Made by a program: the position numbers and the translations under genes
Shown: in pieces, positions 1-10,646 of the stretch
How positions within the stretch are numbered: the stretch's first letter is position 1
Layout of the letters: every line of letters starts with the position of its first letter
From: Anisus vortex
Taxonomy: Eukaryota; Mollusca; Gastropoda; Planorbidae
Direction of reading: 5' to 3'
DNA length: 64,000 nucleotides
Assembly: GCA_949126835.1 (NCBI GenBank)
Contig: OX421494.1
Span: 17,779,538 to 17,843,537, forward strand
The notes under the pieces: generated by a model
Told to the model about the DNA's origin: nothing
Databases searched by the model: none
The model's input: the letters and a program-made list of their open reading frames with translations, nothing else

Positions 1-3000
1 TGTTCCAATGGGAGCAGCCTGTTTGGAAAAAACATTTGATGCAGTAATAAATGTTAAGAAGGATGAAACCTATATAGCATTGTTTTCATTTTACCACCAA
101 TTGCACTTAGTTCTATCTGTGTTTTTTTTAAATAACATTTTCACTGCAATGAATATTTAAATATATATTCCTGTTCAATAGTTTGAATGTAAATTTGTAC
201 ATATCTATAACTTAAATTGCATTCACAATGGTGCAATTAATACAAATTGAGGCAAATTTATTCATTACAAGAATTTTAAAACTCTCCGGAGGACTATTTG
301 ACCCAATATAACAGGCCCACCAAAGTACAATTAGAGAAATGCTCAGCTGAAAGCAGCAAAAACAGCCATTGACTTTTCAATAGAAATTCATGCAATTGCT
401 AACATTTTAATCTACTTTTGGTTTCAACAGAAAATATTACCTCAGAGGTCAATTGCTAACATTTTAATCTACTTTTGGTTTCAACAGAAAATATTACCTC
501 AGAGATAGAAAATGAATAACCACCAATGCCCTCAACTTCAAATTGAGGTGGATTGTCATTGGCATCATCAACACTGATTTGAGCACGGGTATCAACCTTA
601 TAGTAAAAAAATAATAATAATAAATGTATTAATGAGATTAAGGTGCTGTTATAGAAAAAAAAATGTGGGGAGAAATCATATAAAAACAATCAGTAGATTG
701 CAACAACATAAAAGAACAAATATATTAGAAAATAAAATAAAGTAAAAAAATTGAATGAAAGCAGGATATATTTCAAAGAGCGATCTAAAGCTTTTTTTAA
801 AGTATTTCATATTGAATTCTTTATAAAATAATGTATCAAAATGAAAATTACTCCATTCATAAAAAAAATAATTATTCACAAAATGTAACAATAAAATGTT
901 TACCTCAATGTTATGAAGTGGAAATCCAGTAGTAGAGTTATAATCTACACATATAAATGTAAGATCATAACCAGTAGTATCCTTTGCCTAATGAACAGTA
1001 GAAAAAAAAGGAAGAGCATCATAAGTGTGAGGAAATTCACAAAAAAAAAATAAAGACAATGCTAACTGCACATTCTGTCAAATGTTTCTATAAATCTTTT
1101 AAAGAACTAGTAATAGGCGAACGTCTAATTTTAATGCAGGATGGACACAGTTAGGACAATATTACCAACTAAAATAGTTAGGCTCGGATAGCAAAACAAT
1201 TCCTCTGTGTGGTTTTTTTATTAGAGAGATTCAACACATTTGGTAAAAGAGTATTTCTCATAAGTAACCATTTAACTCCTAAGCTATTTATAAAAAAATA
1301 AAAAGTTTGTTTAATTATTCTGATTAACGCAAAATATTTACATTGGATAAAAAGTCAAAATATCTTTACTACCGGTATACGTTTTAACTACAAAAATATA
1401 GTTCATTATAATACAAAAAAGGGTAACCATGCATGATTTTGAAAAAATTAATTCTCAAAACTCTTGCTACATGAACTGTGACACAACATCCATCAGGAAA
1501 TGATTTATTTGTGTAGGGAGTTCAAAATATGCCATTTTATGGCATTCATGTTACTGCAGATTTATACTATATTACAAAGGTGTCCTCTTTTTTCTTTATC
1601 CTGTCACTGTTTATTGTGGTAACTTTATAAGAGGTTATGTATGCAATCCATTCATTTGTAAAGAACACAATCACTTTTTTACTTCATATAAAACTTTTTT
1701 ATTTTCTGCACCTTGTACGTGGCTGAGCTGCAGCGCATTTGGCTGGCGAACCAAAGATCCTGGGCCCAAATCCTGGCGAAGGCTAGGATTTATTTCGGGT
1801 CTGCAGGCTGTCTCTGAGTTTGCCCAGCTTTGATGGGTACCTGACTATAGTTAAGGTAATGTAAAGGCGGCTGGGCATTGTGTTCGCCACACAACTCCTA
1901 GTATGCCATGGCCACAGAAACTTGTGAGCGATCAGTTTGGTCCAACGGGATTACTTTTTAACATTTTCTGTCACTTTTAAAATGAAAAATGAAAGACCTT
2001 TTAGTAAAAAAACTCTTTGCCTTCTGTTGTTAGCACAATTTTTCCCAAAAGCTGCTGTACTCCGTAAGAGCAGATAATTATAAATGAATGTGCCAAAAAG
2101 ATTTATAAAAAAAACAATACCAGGCCAAAGAATTTTTTTTTAAAGACTAAGATCTTTCTTATGCAGGGCAATTTAAATGTTGCATCTGTGATTTTTTCCA
2201 AACATTTTAAAATGTCAAACTAAGTGTCACCTCAAAATCAAGTTGAACATCTAGGGTAACTTCACCAGTGCTTGAAACCCTCACAGCTTTGCCAGATTTT
2301 AAGCGGTAAGATATTGGATCTCCTTCGGGGTCAATGCACTTTAATTGTGCCAATTTGGTTCCTATATTTGAATAATAATATTTTAAAAAATAATTATGAA
2401 ATATTAATGAATTAGTGATGAAATATGTTTTAGAAGAATCAAATCTACAGACTTTATATAATGTCACATCTAGGAGGCAGACTACGAATAAAGTGTTTTT
2501 TTTTAGAAGTAGATTATATATGAGGTTTCATATCTTAGAAGCAACAAAGAGTAAATTTACTAGCTTTTTTATAACATAGTAACATAGTGCTCCGATCTCT
2601 GCACTGGCTACCCATCAACAACCGGATCTCATATAAGCTGGCTTCCCTCTGTTATAGGTGCCTGAATAACTGCGCCCCGGATTATCTTCGCTCTTGTATG
2701 GAGCTCTACACCCAGTCCCGCCCACTTCGTTCGGCATCTGACGCGCTTACTCTGCGGATCCCTCGTGTGAGGCTAGTGTCCGCTGGCGAACGTTCATTTT
2801 CCTACGCAGGACCGTCCGCTTGGAATCACCTCCCACTACAGCTTCGCCAGAGCCCTAGCTATGACACCTTCAGGAGCCGGCTGAAGACTCACCTATTTCG
2901 TCAGCAGAATTAGCGTATTACTATATATTTCGTTGTCTGTCTGTATTCTGTAACTGTCGTCTGCGCATAGAACTGTCACCAACGGGATATGCGCTATATA

Positions 3001-4895
3001 AGCACCGTTATTATTATTATTATTATAGTACTTTATAATGTATAATGAAGCTAAGTTATTGGCAACAAATTATTGCAGTCAATACTCTATTTTATGTCTA
3101 ACATAGAGAAAACACAAGACCCCTTACAGTATAAGAACAAAATGTTCATTTGCTATGATAATGCTGACAAATGTGGTCACATACATTTTAGTACTGTGCT
3201 GTTTTTTTTACTCACAGTTTAGTATAGTACTGTTTTGTTCCCTATACATTTAATTTATACTTAATACACGAGAGAGAGATTGTAGTAGAATTGGATTGTA
3301 CTATACTATATTGTAAGCAAAGAATATGGCAGCATTTCTAGCAGTAGATGCAAATGTACATACATCATGTACAGTATCTTATTGAATGTACTTTATATAT
3401 TTGTACATCATGTACAGTATCTTATTGAATGTACTTTATATTGCATTACATTTAACTTTTACTTTTACATGTACAATTTTAAATAACATGCACATTTGAA
3501 GAGTTTTAATTGTAAGGACATAATTAATGTTATATAACATGAAAGGTGAAGATACGCCTTTGTTAGTTGTATTTCCGAAATTCTAGTATTTTCAAAATTA
3601 TCTGAGGATCTTTAGAGCATTAAGGTATAATTTTTGAATCTCCCCTCCCCCTTCCTCCATCCAAATCAATTTCTGTTGATTTTTTTCACATCTAAAACTT
3701 GTGAAACTTTGACTAAGTTTTGGTTTCACCTTGATCAGATTGAATTTATTTAAACGCTGATCACTGCTGCTTTCTAGGCTAAATAGGAGACTGTGCCTGT
3801 TCTAAACAAGTGGTTTTCCAATGATATCTTGAGCATCATAGTGCAGGACAAAAGTGTTTGTGTGTTCACATAACCCACAATTAAATTCCATGCATAATAA
3901 TTTTTTTTTGTAACGAGTGTGTCCTATCAAAGTCATGCTGCTCTATGCGCACCTTATTGTGGTGGTAAACCATAGATGGGAGCAGTGCTTTTTTTGTGAC
4001 GGTACGCACTGGTACGGCATACCGGCACCTTTTTCAATGTGGGGAAAAAATTATTACTTTTCTTGTATTTTAACGTTTATTATTAATTTATTATATTATT
4101 AATTTGTTAAAATTAAATTATTTTAAAATTGCACGCAATAAGAATTAAAATATTAAATGCAAAACTGCTTTAAAAGTTAGGCAATCCATCACTGAGTACC
4201 GACACCTATTTTGTTTACAAAAAAAGCACTGGATGGGAGTATACCTACATTTCTTAGTCATGGTGCTAAAATGCTTTTCCCCAAAAACTGATAGCTTGTT
4301 CTCTAAAATGGTAGCCAAAAAAAAAACAATAAGCAAAGTTAGGCATTTTTACAGGGCAAGGGCTAGTATTTGAACTCACCTATTGGGGTAGCTTCACTAA
4401 CACCTTTGAAAAATATGTCCACAGATGTTTTATCCCATGATGGGGGTTGGTTTTGGGCTATTGTACAAAAAATATTAATGAAACAATTATTTTAAAATAC
4501 TACATTTATAGCTAAACAATTATGAGTTTAATGTTCTTTATTAGAAATGCCAATTAAAGTCAATCTTTAATCAATAATCCTCACCTTTGACACATATCAG
4601 TACAACTGGAAAAATAAAACAAATATGAATTGGTTTAGTTATGTAACAAAGAATATTTAAACCATAATAAAAACATTACTAAAATTTTAACCTTGCATTA
4701 ATCTATATAACCGTCAATCTAGAAAAGCAATAATTGTAAAAGTTTAAAAGAACAAAATAATTTGAAGATAGTTTTTGCACTCTTACAATTATGGAGTATT
4801 TTAATGACAAATTTACAGTGGAATTTAAATTTGTACCAAAAAGTTACAAAATATTACTTACCTGCTAAACAAAATAGCATAGGGGAAAAATCCAT
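1..4895 (-). CDS. Cadherin, 5' part of a divergent paralogue (partial)
   Basis: Single-pass cadherin N-terminus read on the minus strand. Coding exons in order are 4895-4862 (ATG at 4895), 4605-4585, 4457-4380, 2361-2231, 987-904, 596-498 and 18-1 (cut by the window edge). All have AG/GT borders and the phases join into 155 codons with no stop. Residues 1-19 form a signal peptide (MDFSPMLFCLA then VVLICVKA). EC1 follows: SEATPIG start, DPEGD, LDFE, then DDANDNPPQF. FSISE followed by AAPIGT opens EC2. DxNDN, LDxE and xEx residues coordinate Ca2+ in cadherins. The gene faces away from the plus-strand cadherin that starts at 10662 and shares signal-peptide and EC2-start splice positions with it. 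The rest of the protein lies outside the window, so repeat number and tail are unknown. The three tiny or short 5' exons are inferred from splice signals and phase. Confidence 0.85.
394..503. repeat. 54-bp direct tandem duplication spanning an exon/intron border
   Basis: Two near-identical copies (about 394-447 and 450-503), separated by gtc, cover the 3' end of the minus-strand cadherin exon 596-498, its GT donor and the following intron bases. The intron therefore holds a second CTCTGAG/gtaata donor-like site 54-56 bases downstream. Reading through to it would meet an in-frame TAG, so the exon-proximal donor is the productive one. Confidence 0.85.
1715..1957 (+). mobile_element. tRNA-derived SINE (family 1), diverged copy
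   Basis: The head resembles a tRNA box A/box B region (ggctgagctgcagcgc ... gggcccaaatcctgg). The body carries the family signature: tgatgggtacctgac, then aaaggcggctg, then tatgccatggccacagaaac. At least six other copies lie in this window. This one is old and sits in a minus-strand cadherin intron. Confidence 0.8.
2587..3027 (+). mobile_element. 3' end of an L2/CR1-like non-LTR retrotransposon
   Basis: A GC-rich ORF (2587-2913, 108 codons) encodes a typical C-terminal region of LINE ORF2: LHWLPINNRISYKLASLCYR, then APDYL, then GPSAWNHLPLQLR and TFRSRLKTHLF. The non-coding end reads gcgctatataagcacc followed by (att)n, a common 3' terminus of L2-like elements. It is 5' truncated, with no reverse transcriptase motifs. 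Codon composition differs sharply from the surrounding AT-rich intron. It lies in the intron between minus-strand cadherin exons 4457-4380 and 2361-2231. Confidence 0.8.
3352..3440. repeat. Short tandem duplication (about 48-bp unit, two copies)
   Basis: The phrase tgtacagtatcttattgaat followed by gtactttata occurs twice in succession around 3368 and 3410. Purely intronic; no function inferred. Confidence 0.7.
3983..4231. mobile_element. hAT MITE with 8-bp TSD
   Basis: The termini are CAGTGCTTTTTTTGTGACGG and, at the other end, tttacaaaaaaagcactg; they are inverted over about 15 bp. Flanks at 3975-3982 and 4232-4239 are identical (gatgggag), the 8-bp target duplication typical of hAT transposons. 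At 249 bp with no ORF it is non-autonomous. The sub-terminal GGTACGCACTGGTACGGC motif is seen in widespread animal hAT MITEs. Confidence 0.92.
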
Positions 4896-5667
4896 TTATT
4901 GGGATAAAACTGAAAAAAAAGTAATAGTACTTCAATTTATCAAAATGTCATTTATTATTAATACTGGGTCTATTTTAAAGGTAAAGGGCAATGTGCTCAG
5001 TCACATGGAGTTCTAGCACATATTAACATCAAGATACACATCAGTATGACGTTTAAACACAGCATTTACGTTTGCTTGAAAATGTGAAACTGTTTAACTT
5101 TGGTTATAAATGTGTAAAAAAAAAAAAGGAAAATAACTATTTAGGATAAAAATAATGCATCTGTTCCTTTTGAAATTAGATTCACCTTTGAAACACCACT
5201 GATACACATGGTGGGATGTTGCTAGCCTTGTGTTAAACAGTCAAACAGATTTGTAAGTTTATTATACCATTAGAACATTTTTATTACATTTTCTTTGTAG
5301 TTATTTTAATATTAATTTAGGGTCATTTATGATGTTCCACAAACTGCTAAAGGATAACTTCACTTAGAAATGTTTTTGAACATGCTGTGTGATTTGACTG
5401 GCAGTCTAGGCTACTGCATCAGTGATGTGTTACTTTTATCATTTTTGTTTCAGAAAATGGTTATTTAAAACTTTGAAATATTTAATTGAAAAAACACATA
5501 TCCTTTTCATCTAGTAATAATTACGGTAGATAAAAAATTGTGCATTATTTTAGAATTAGCCCACCTTTTTTATATTGTGTTTTTGCACTATTTGCCTCAA
5601 CCCAACAGCACAAACCTGGCTTCACCACTGATTATAGTTATAAGGTTTCAAAGGTATCAATTTCTTA

Positions 5668-6110
5668 TCTTATCTTACATATTACAGACGCTCCTTCTGT
5701 ACAGATGGTTATTGCATCCTACACTTATCAATGATTGGAGTCTAGCCTTGCATTCTGGTTTGTGTTTTAAAAAATGTCCAGTTATTGGTTTTCCTTGTTT
5801 GCTCAGGTAACCCATCTCATGTTTGGATGCCACTCAGAAACAAAGAGTAGGTTTACTTATATTATAGCCTATGCATTTACTTTTGCCAATGGAATAAGAC
5901 AAATGTTTTTGAACTTATATATGTTTATCTGAGCATTGTATTAGAATGCTTTTGTGTTGTATTTCTAGGTTAGAATTTAATGTCTTATTTTAACTACTTT
6001 GCTCTTTGCCATTCTCTCCTCTAGTGTTTCTAGGTTTTGTGATTTAAGTATTGTCGTTAATCTTGTCAGTTGTGAATATTTGAATATTCACTAGCAATAA
6101 GCCTTACAGC
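5668..6110 (-). mobile_element. 3' fragment of the CR1/Jockey-like LINE
   Basis: Read on the minus strand, this matches the 3' end of the long LINE at 28149-31047: the end of the ORF (a gaatattcacaactgacaag-like stretch, then the accaataactgg region), the gagcgtctgtaa 3' UTR and the terminal (ATAAG)n microsatellite, here seen as tcttatcttatctt. It is 5' truncated and diverged. Confidence 0.8.
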
Positions 6111-6258
6111 TTTTTTTGTTTTGTTCAAGTTTTAACAAATGTTTTCTTTGGTTGATGGGTCTCATACAGAAGAGAAGATGTATTCTCTATTATAGGTTTA
6201 GTATTGTATACACAAATGTTAGGCTGCATTAAAAGTTCATTTTTATAGAGTCTAATGT

Positions 6259-6775
6259 CAATGTTCACCAGTTTCTGTGGCCATGGCATACTAGGTGATT
6301 GTGGTGCCAGCACTATGCACAGCTGCCTTTACTTTAACCCAACTAAGGTCAGAGCTGGGTAGACTCAGGGACACCCTGAAGCCGGCTGGCCTAGCGGTTA
6401 GCTCACCAGACTGTCAACCAAAAAGCCACTTGACACGTCGCGGGTTCGAGCCCCGCCACCGGCAGATCCCTGTCGCCCTACAGGAGTTTTGGGACTAGAT
6501 GACGTTAATATTGAGTTGTTATCACATGCGCTTAACCGGCAGCAGTGAAACCTCTCACAGATTAATAGTCTTCTAGAGCGCACTGAGCATGCTAAAATAG
6601 CATGGATAGAAGCGCTATATAAATTACCATTACCACCCTCCAGACCCGGGAAAAAATCCTAGCCTGCGCCAGGATTCGAACCCAGGGCCTTCGGTACACC
6701 AGCTGAACGCGCTGCCGCATGTCTTCATCGGCCCTATGGATCAATTTGGTCCGATGGATACTTTACTTTTTTTTT
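6259..6775 (-). mobile_element. SINE family 1 with inverted body, split by a second SINE
   Basis: The body and tRNA-like head read on the minus strand (6259-6377 and 6634-6722; ggattcgaacccagggcc is the reversed box B). The distal tail (ttcatcggccctatggatca, then ggtccgatggatacttta, 6723-6775) reads on the plus strand. In ordinary copies (17156-17430, 42232-42488) head, body and tail share one strand. The copy is interrupted by a family 2 SINE at 6378-6633. Confidence 0.75.
6378..6633 (+). mobile_element. tRNA-derived SINE (family 2), nested insertion
   Basis: The head ggctggcctagcggttagct and box B cgggttcgagccccgcc are tRNA-like. The 3' part ends gcgctatataaattaccatt. The host SINE sequence caccct is present on both sides (6372-6377 and 6634-6639), a 6-bp target duplication showing insertion into the older element. 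Diverged minus-strand copies occur near 13250 and 38880. Confidence 0.85.
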
Positions 6776-8264
6776 TAATGTCACTGTAGATTAGGCTAGT
6801 TTCTTATTCTGTATTTATTATTGTCCTGTAAATTGTGCAATCCTCTGCATAGGCATAGACATAGGCCTATACGATAATGGCTAGTATATTATTATCGACC
6901 TAAATCCTATATTATATGCTATATACTATATCAGATATGCCTATTACTATTAGTAACTATTAGTAGATAGGATAGGCCTATATAAGATTAATTTTGTCCC
7001 TGTATTAATGCAATTGCCATCACTTGAATTGTGTAAGCCCTAAATCATTTTATCAATATAGCCTAAATTAATCAATGCCTATACTTGTATAGTATAATTA
7101 ATATTTAATAATATTAGTAGGCTAATCAAATATAAATATAAATAAAGTAGGGCTACTTATTAATTTATAAATTTAGAATAATAGTAGCCTACTTTAATTT
7201 AAACTACTTACAAATACATTGAGTATGATTGAGACGGACCCCATTGTCTTACAATAAATTATAATAAATTTGATTAATATATAAAATGTAAAGAGTACTT
7301 ACTCTGTATTAAATATAAATTAAATCATGGCCATCAAAACTATTATTCCATAAACAAGCACACCCTTAGTCTAAGACGAATTCTCTACACATTGTAGAAA
7401 TGCATTACCGGTTTGGCAAGTCCAAAAATAGATTTTTTTGTAAACAATTTTAAAGACGGCCGTCGTGATAACTAGAGGCGTCTGCTAAAAAACTTGAATT
7501 TTTTATCTTTACGATCTTAAATAACATATAACAGACTATATACTTTTGTAGGACTATAATATAGGGCATGGGCACATAGGTACCTTAATTAGGCATAATT
7601 GGTAATATAATAATATTGTATCTTATAATTGATTACAATAATAGTTAGATCTATGCATTGGTAGGCCAACTAGTAAAACGCTTAGAATAGAGCGCAAGCA
7701 AAGGTTTCAACGGGACAAAAGTCGTCTGACCGGTTTTTCTTCAAGTCTAGAAATAAAAATCTGTAATTGTAATGTAATGTAATAGTTAATAGATTAGTTC
7801 GCCGTGTTGTTGTGCTGAACGTAAATGGGTGTGTAATAACTAATAAGTAATATACTTAAACTTAGCACGGTAAGCTTTATGATGTTTTATATTTTAGGCC
7901 TACGTAATAATGTTTTTTTAATTAAACATAAAAATATAGATCTAGATCTAGATCTAGATCTAGGCTTACTTAGGCTAAGTTAGCCTACTATTACTATACA
8001 CTAGACTCACTAGGCCCATACCTATACACAAGTATACACAGTCACACAGTAAGTTGAGTAAGAGTAGGCTATTCTATACTAACTGTTAGTGGTGTTAGTC
8101 TAACTATAGGCCTACTTAGGCTATAGGCTACTATAAACTTTACTTTAATGTCTTTATAAATTGATACAGCAAAGGTATCAGTAAGCCGTCATTTACAATT
8201 TACATAATTATAATTTATTTAGTTAGATCTGTCCATAAGTGGTAGCCTACTTATTTATTAGCCT

Positions 8265-8446
8265 CAGTGCTGTTACAAGGGATTTGGGGGCCCGGGGGGC
8301 TTGGCCTCTTTAGGGGCCCCTGCATTTTGACATTCGACATTATGACATAAGGAAAAAACAAATTGGAAACTCCTTTGGGGGCCCCCCTCTAGTAGGGGCC
8401 CGGGGGGATTATCGAATTTGGACCCCCTCCCCTAGCTACGCCACTG
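8265..8446. mobile_element. hAT MITE (CAGTGsYGT family), 8-bp TSD
   Basis: The element starts cagtgctgttacaaggg and ends agctacgccactg, giving short imperfect terminal inverted repeats. It is flanked by attagcct at 8257-8264 and 8447-8454. It is strikingly GC-rich inside (gggggcccggggggcttgg) against an AT-rich background. 182 bp, no ORF. Same family as 36824-36992. Confidence 0.9.
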
Positions 8447-10646
8447 ATTAGCCTGTACTATACTATAGGCTATAGTCTATAGTTATAGTTATAGGTCAGT
8501 TATTGCCGAATAGCCTACTTAATAAAGGCTACCAAGTTAGCGTCTAAGTTGACCTACGCCCAGAGATGCCAGTATTTCTACAGTAATTTAATCCTACCCG
8601 GGAGTGTTTCTTTGTTGTTCTTTATCAATATTTTAAATATACTTTTCATTGTTGATTATTGTTAGCTGATAAGGCATATTTGTATTTGTAGCTTTGTCTG
8701 GTTTTGATCTATTTGGGATTTTGAAGGCTATATTATAGTGAAACCATTCTTTCTCTTCTTCAGTTGTTCATTGGCTACATAAAATGTGGATAATAAACTG
8801 TAATCTTCATATGTAGCCTTGATCATCCTTCCATCTCAGCAGGAACTTGGAAGCATTTAGTCCAACATAATGCACAATTCTTGGTGTTGGCCATTTCTTT
8901 GACCAGAGTATATTAAGGTTTCTCCAGAAGCAAGAACTATCTAGCCTGTTCCTCTCTAGCCACTTGTGCGGTTCGCCCAGATACAAACATTATTCTGACA
9001 TTTTATTCTTCAATTCTTTTCAGATTTTTTTTGGGGTAGCTAAGGGCTGTATCAGAGGAGAAATTTTCTTTTGGAATCTATCTCTACTGGTACTGCTCAA
9101 TGAAGTTTAAGAAATTTTGCCACAGTCAAAGATGTTAAGGAATATTTGCTGCATTATATTTTGTATCATTTTTTCTCTTTACTAGCTATCTCCGTGCCTA
9201 ATTGTCCTGCTTTCTCATCTTAGTCTTGAGACCAAATAAATTAGTAGTTTATATTAATCACTGTAGTGTGTCAAATTGAAGTAATAAAACATGTTTTTCA
9301 GTACAATTACTTCTGTTCTATGGCAATCTAGATAAATAATAGCTTTCTTCTAAGTAGAAATTGTAAACCGAATTTGCTTTAATACCTAATTAAGTTAATA
9401 AAGTAAGATTACTAGTGTTTTAGGCTAATATATCTTTTTTTTAAAAAGTTTTCTGTGTTGTAAGTGAAACGGAATTTCCTATACCTGTTATGGTATATGC
9501 ATCCCAAAGACTCATCACACACCCCTTTTTATTATTTATTGTTATTATAAAACAATAAAATACTAAAAAAAATACTAAAAAAAAGTTTGCAGTCTTGGGT
9601 ATTTTATGTATCTGAACTTCCCTTTACTAAGTAAACTAGAGACATACCGGGTAGACTTAAATACATAAACAAAATCCCCAAATGCAAAAATTTGGCTTCA
9701 ACAAACCACTATAAACAAAATACAAGCTAAATTCTGAGACGTTGCCTGGGGAGAAAACTACATCAGTGCCCTCACATAGGGGAAGGCAGACACCGAAATA
9801 TAAGTTCATACCAGAAATTTTAAGAGAGTTGAAGGGGAAATAAAATTTGAAACACACATTGTGAACAAAAGGAATAATGAATAAAGATGGTAGAACTAAA
9901 CCTCTTATTTATTTACACTCAAACTGTTTTATACAAATGTTTCACTTTTAATAGGCTCACAAAGGTTTCACAAAAGATGGGCTCATCTAGAATATTCTTA
10001 ATAAATAATTGCATTTTAAAATTTTTATTAATCATACTAATTAACTAAGCACAGGCACTAAGCAAAGCAGTTACAGTATGCAAGGGGGCGTCGCTGAAAC
10101 TTTTGCCCTGGGGCGCTACATAGGCTTGTGAGGGCCGTGAACTACATAGGGCTATATAAGCTTAAAAAAATGTATAAACTAAAATGAGCATAGAGCTATA
10201 ATAATTTTTTAAAATATATTTATTTGCTGAAAACATTTAGGAAAGGAATTCAAAATAAATATTGCAATCGGGATGAAAAGGTATTTCATTTTTTTTTAAA
10301 GTTGAACTATCCCTGGCTGAAATTGAACACCCGTCTCCCGCATGCATCTAAAATACAATTATAAGATTTTACTTAAAACATTTTAGGAAAACTTTAAGTC
10401 CTGAAATCCTAACAATCATTTAAAAAAATAATAGTTTTTTTTTTTAAAAGTAGAAAAGCTGGTAATGTTAACCACTCAGCTAGGGAGGACACATATCGGG
10501 ACTGAGATTGCAAAAGTAAAATATGAGACATTAAGGTCACGTGTCTTTAAATTAACCAATGGGAATCAGAATCCACACACACAGTTTACTTAATATATAT
10601 ATATAGAGAGAGAGATTGACAAATATTTTTTTTCTTTTTTTTCCAG

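Larger units (their letters stand above)
4896..10646. other. Divergent intergenic region between two cadherin genes
   Basis: No coding exon with cadherin-like or other recognisable content was found between the start codon of the minus-strand cadherin and the first coding exon of the plus-strand one. Any shared promoter should lie here, but no core element can be assigned by eye. TE-derived parts are listed separately. The stretches 4896-5660, 6776-8264 and 8447-10646 look like unannotated AT-rich DNA, apart from a short (gatcta)n tract near 7939-7962. Confidence 0.6.

Noticed and set aside
456..689. Reading the minus-strand 77-codon ORF as a whole small gene
   Set aside because: Only 596-498 is coding; the flanks are intron, shown by AG and GT borders and by frame continuity with the neighbouring cadherin exons.
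4762..5016. 84-codon plus-strand ORF
   Set aside because: It overlaps the first coding exon of the minus-strand cadherin in antisense and has no recognisable features.
6390..6470. A second tRNA-like segment
   Set aside because: Same reasoning: it belongs to SINE family 2, is flanked by a 6-bp target duplication, and has diverged copies elsewhere in the window.
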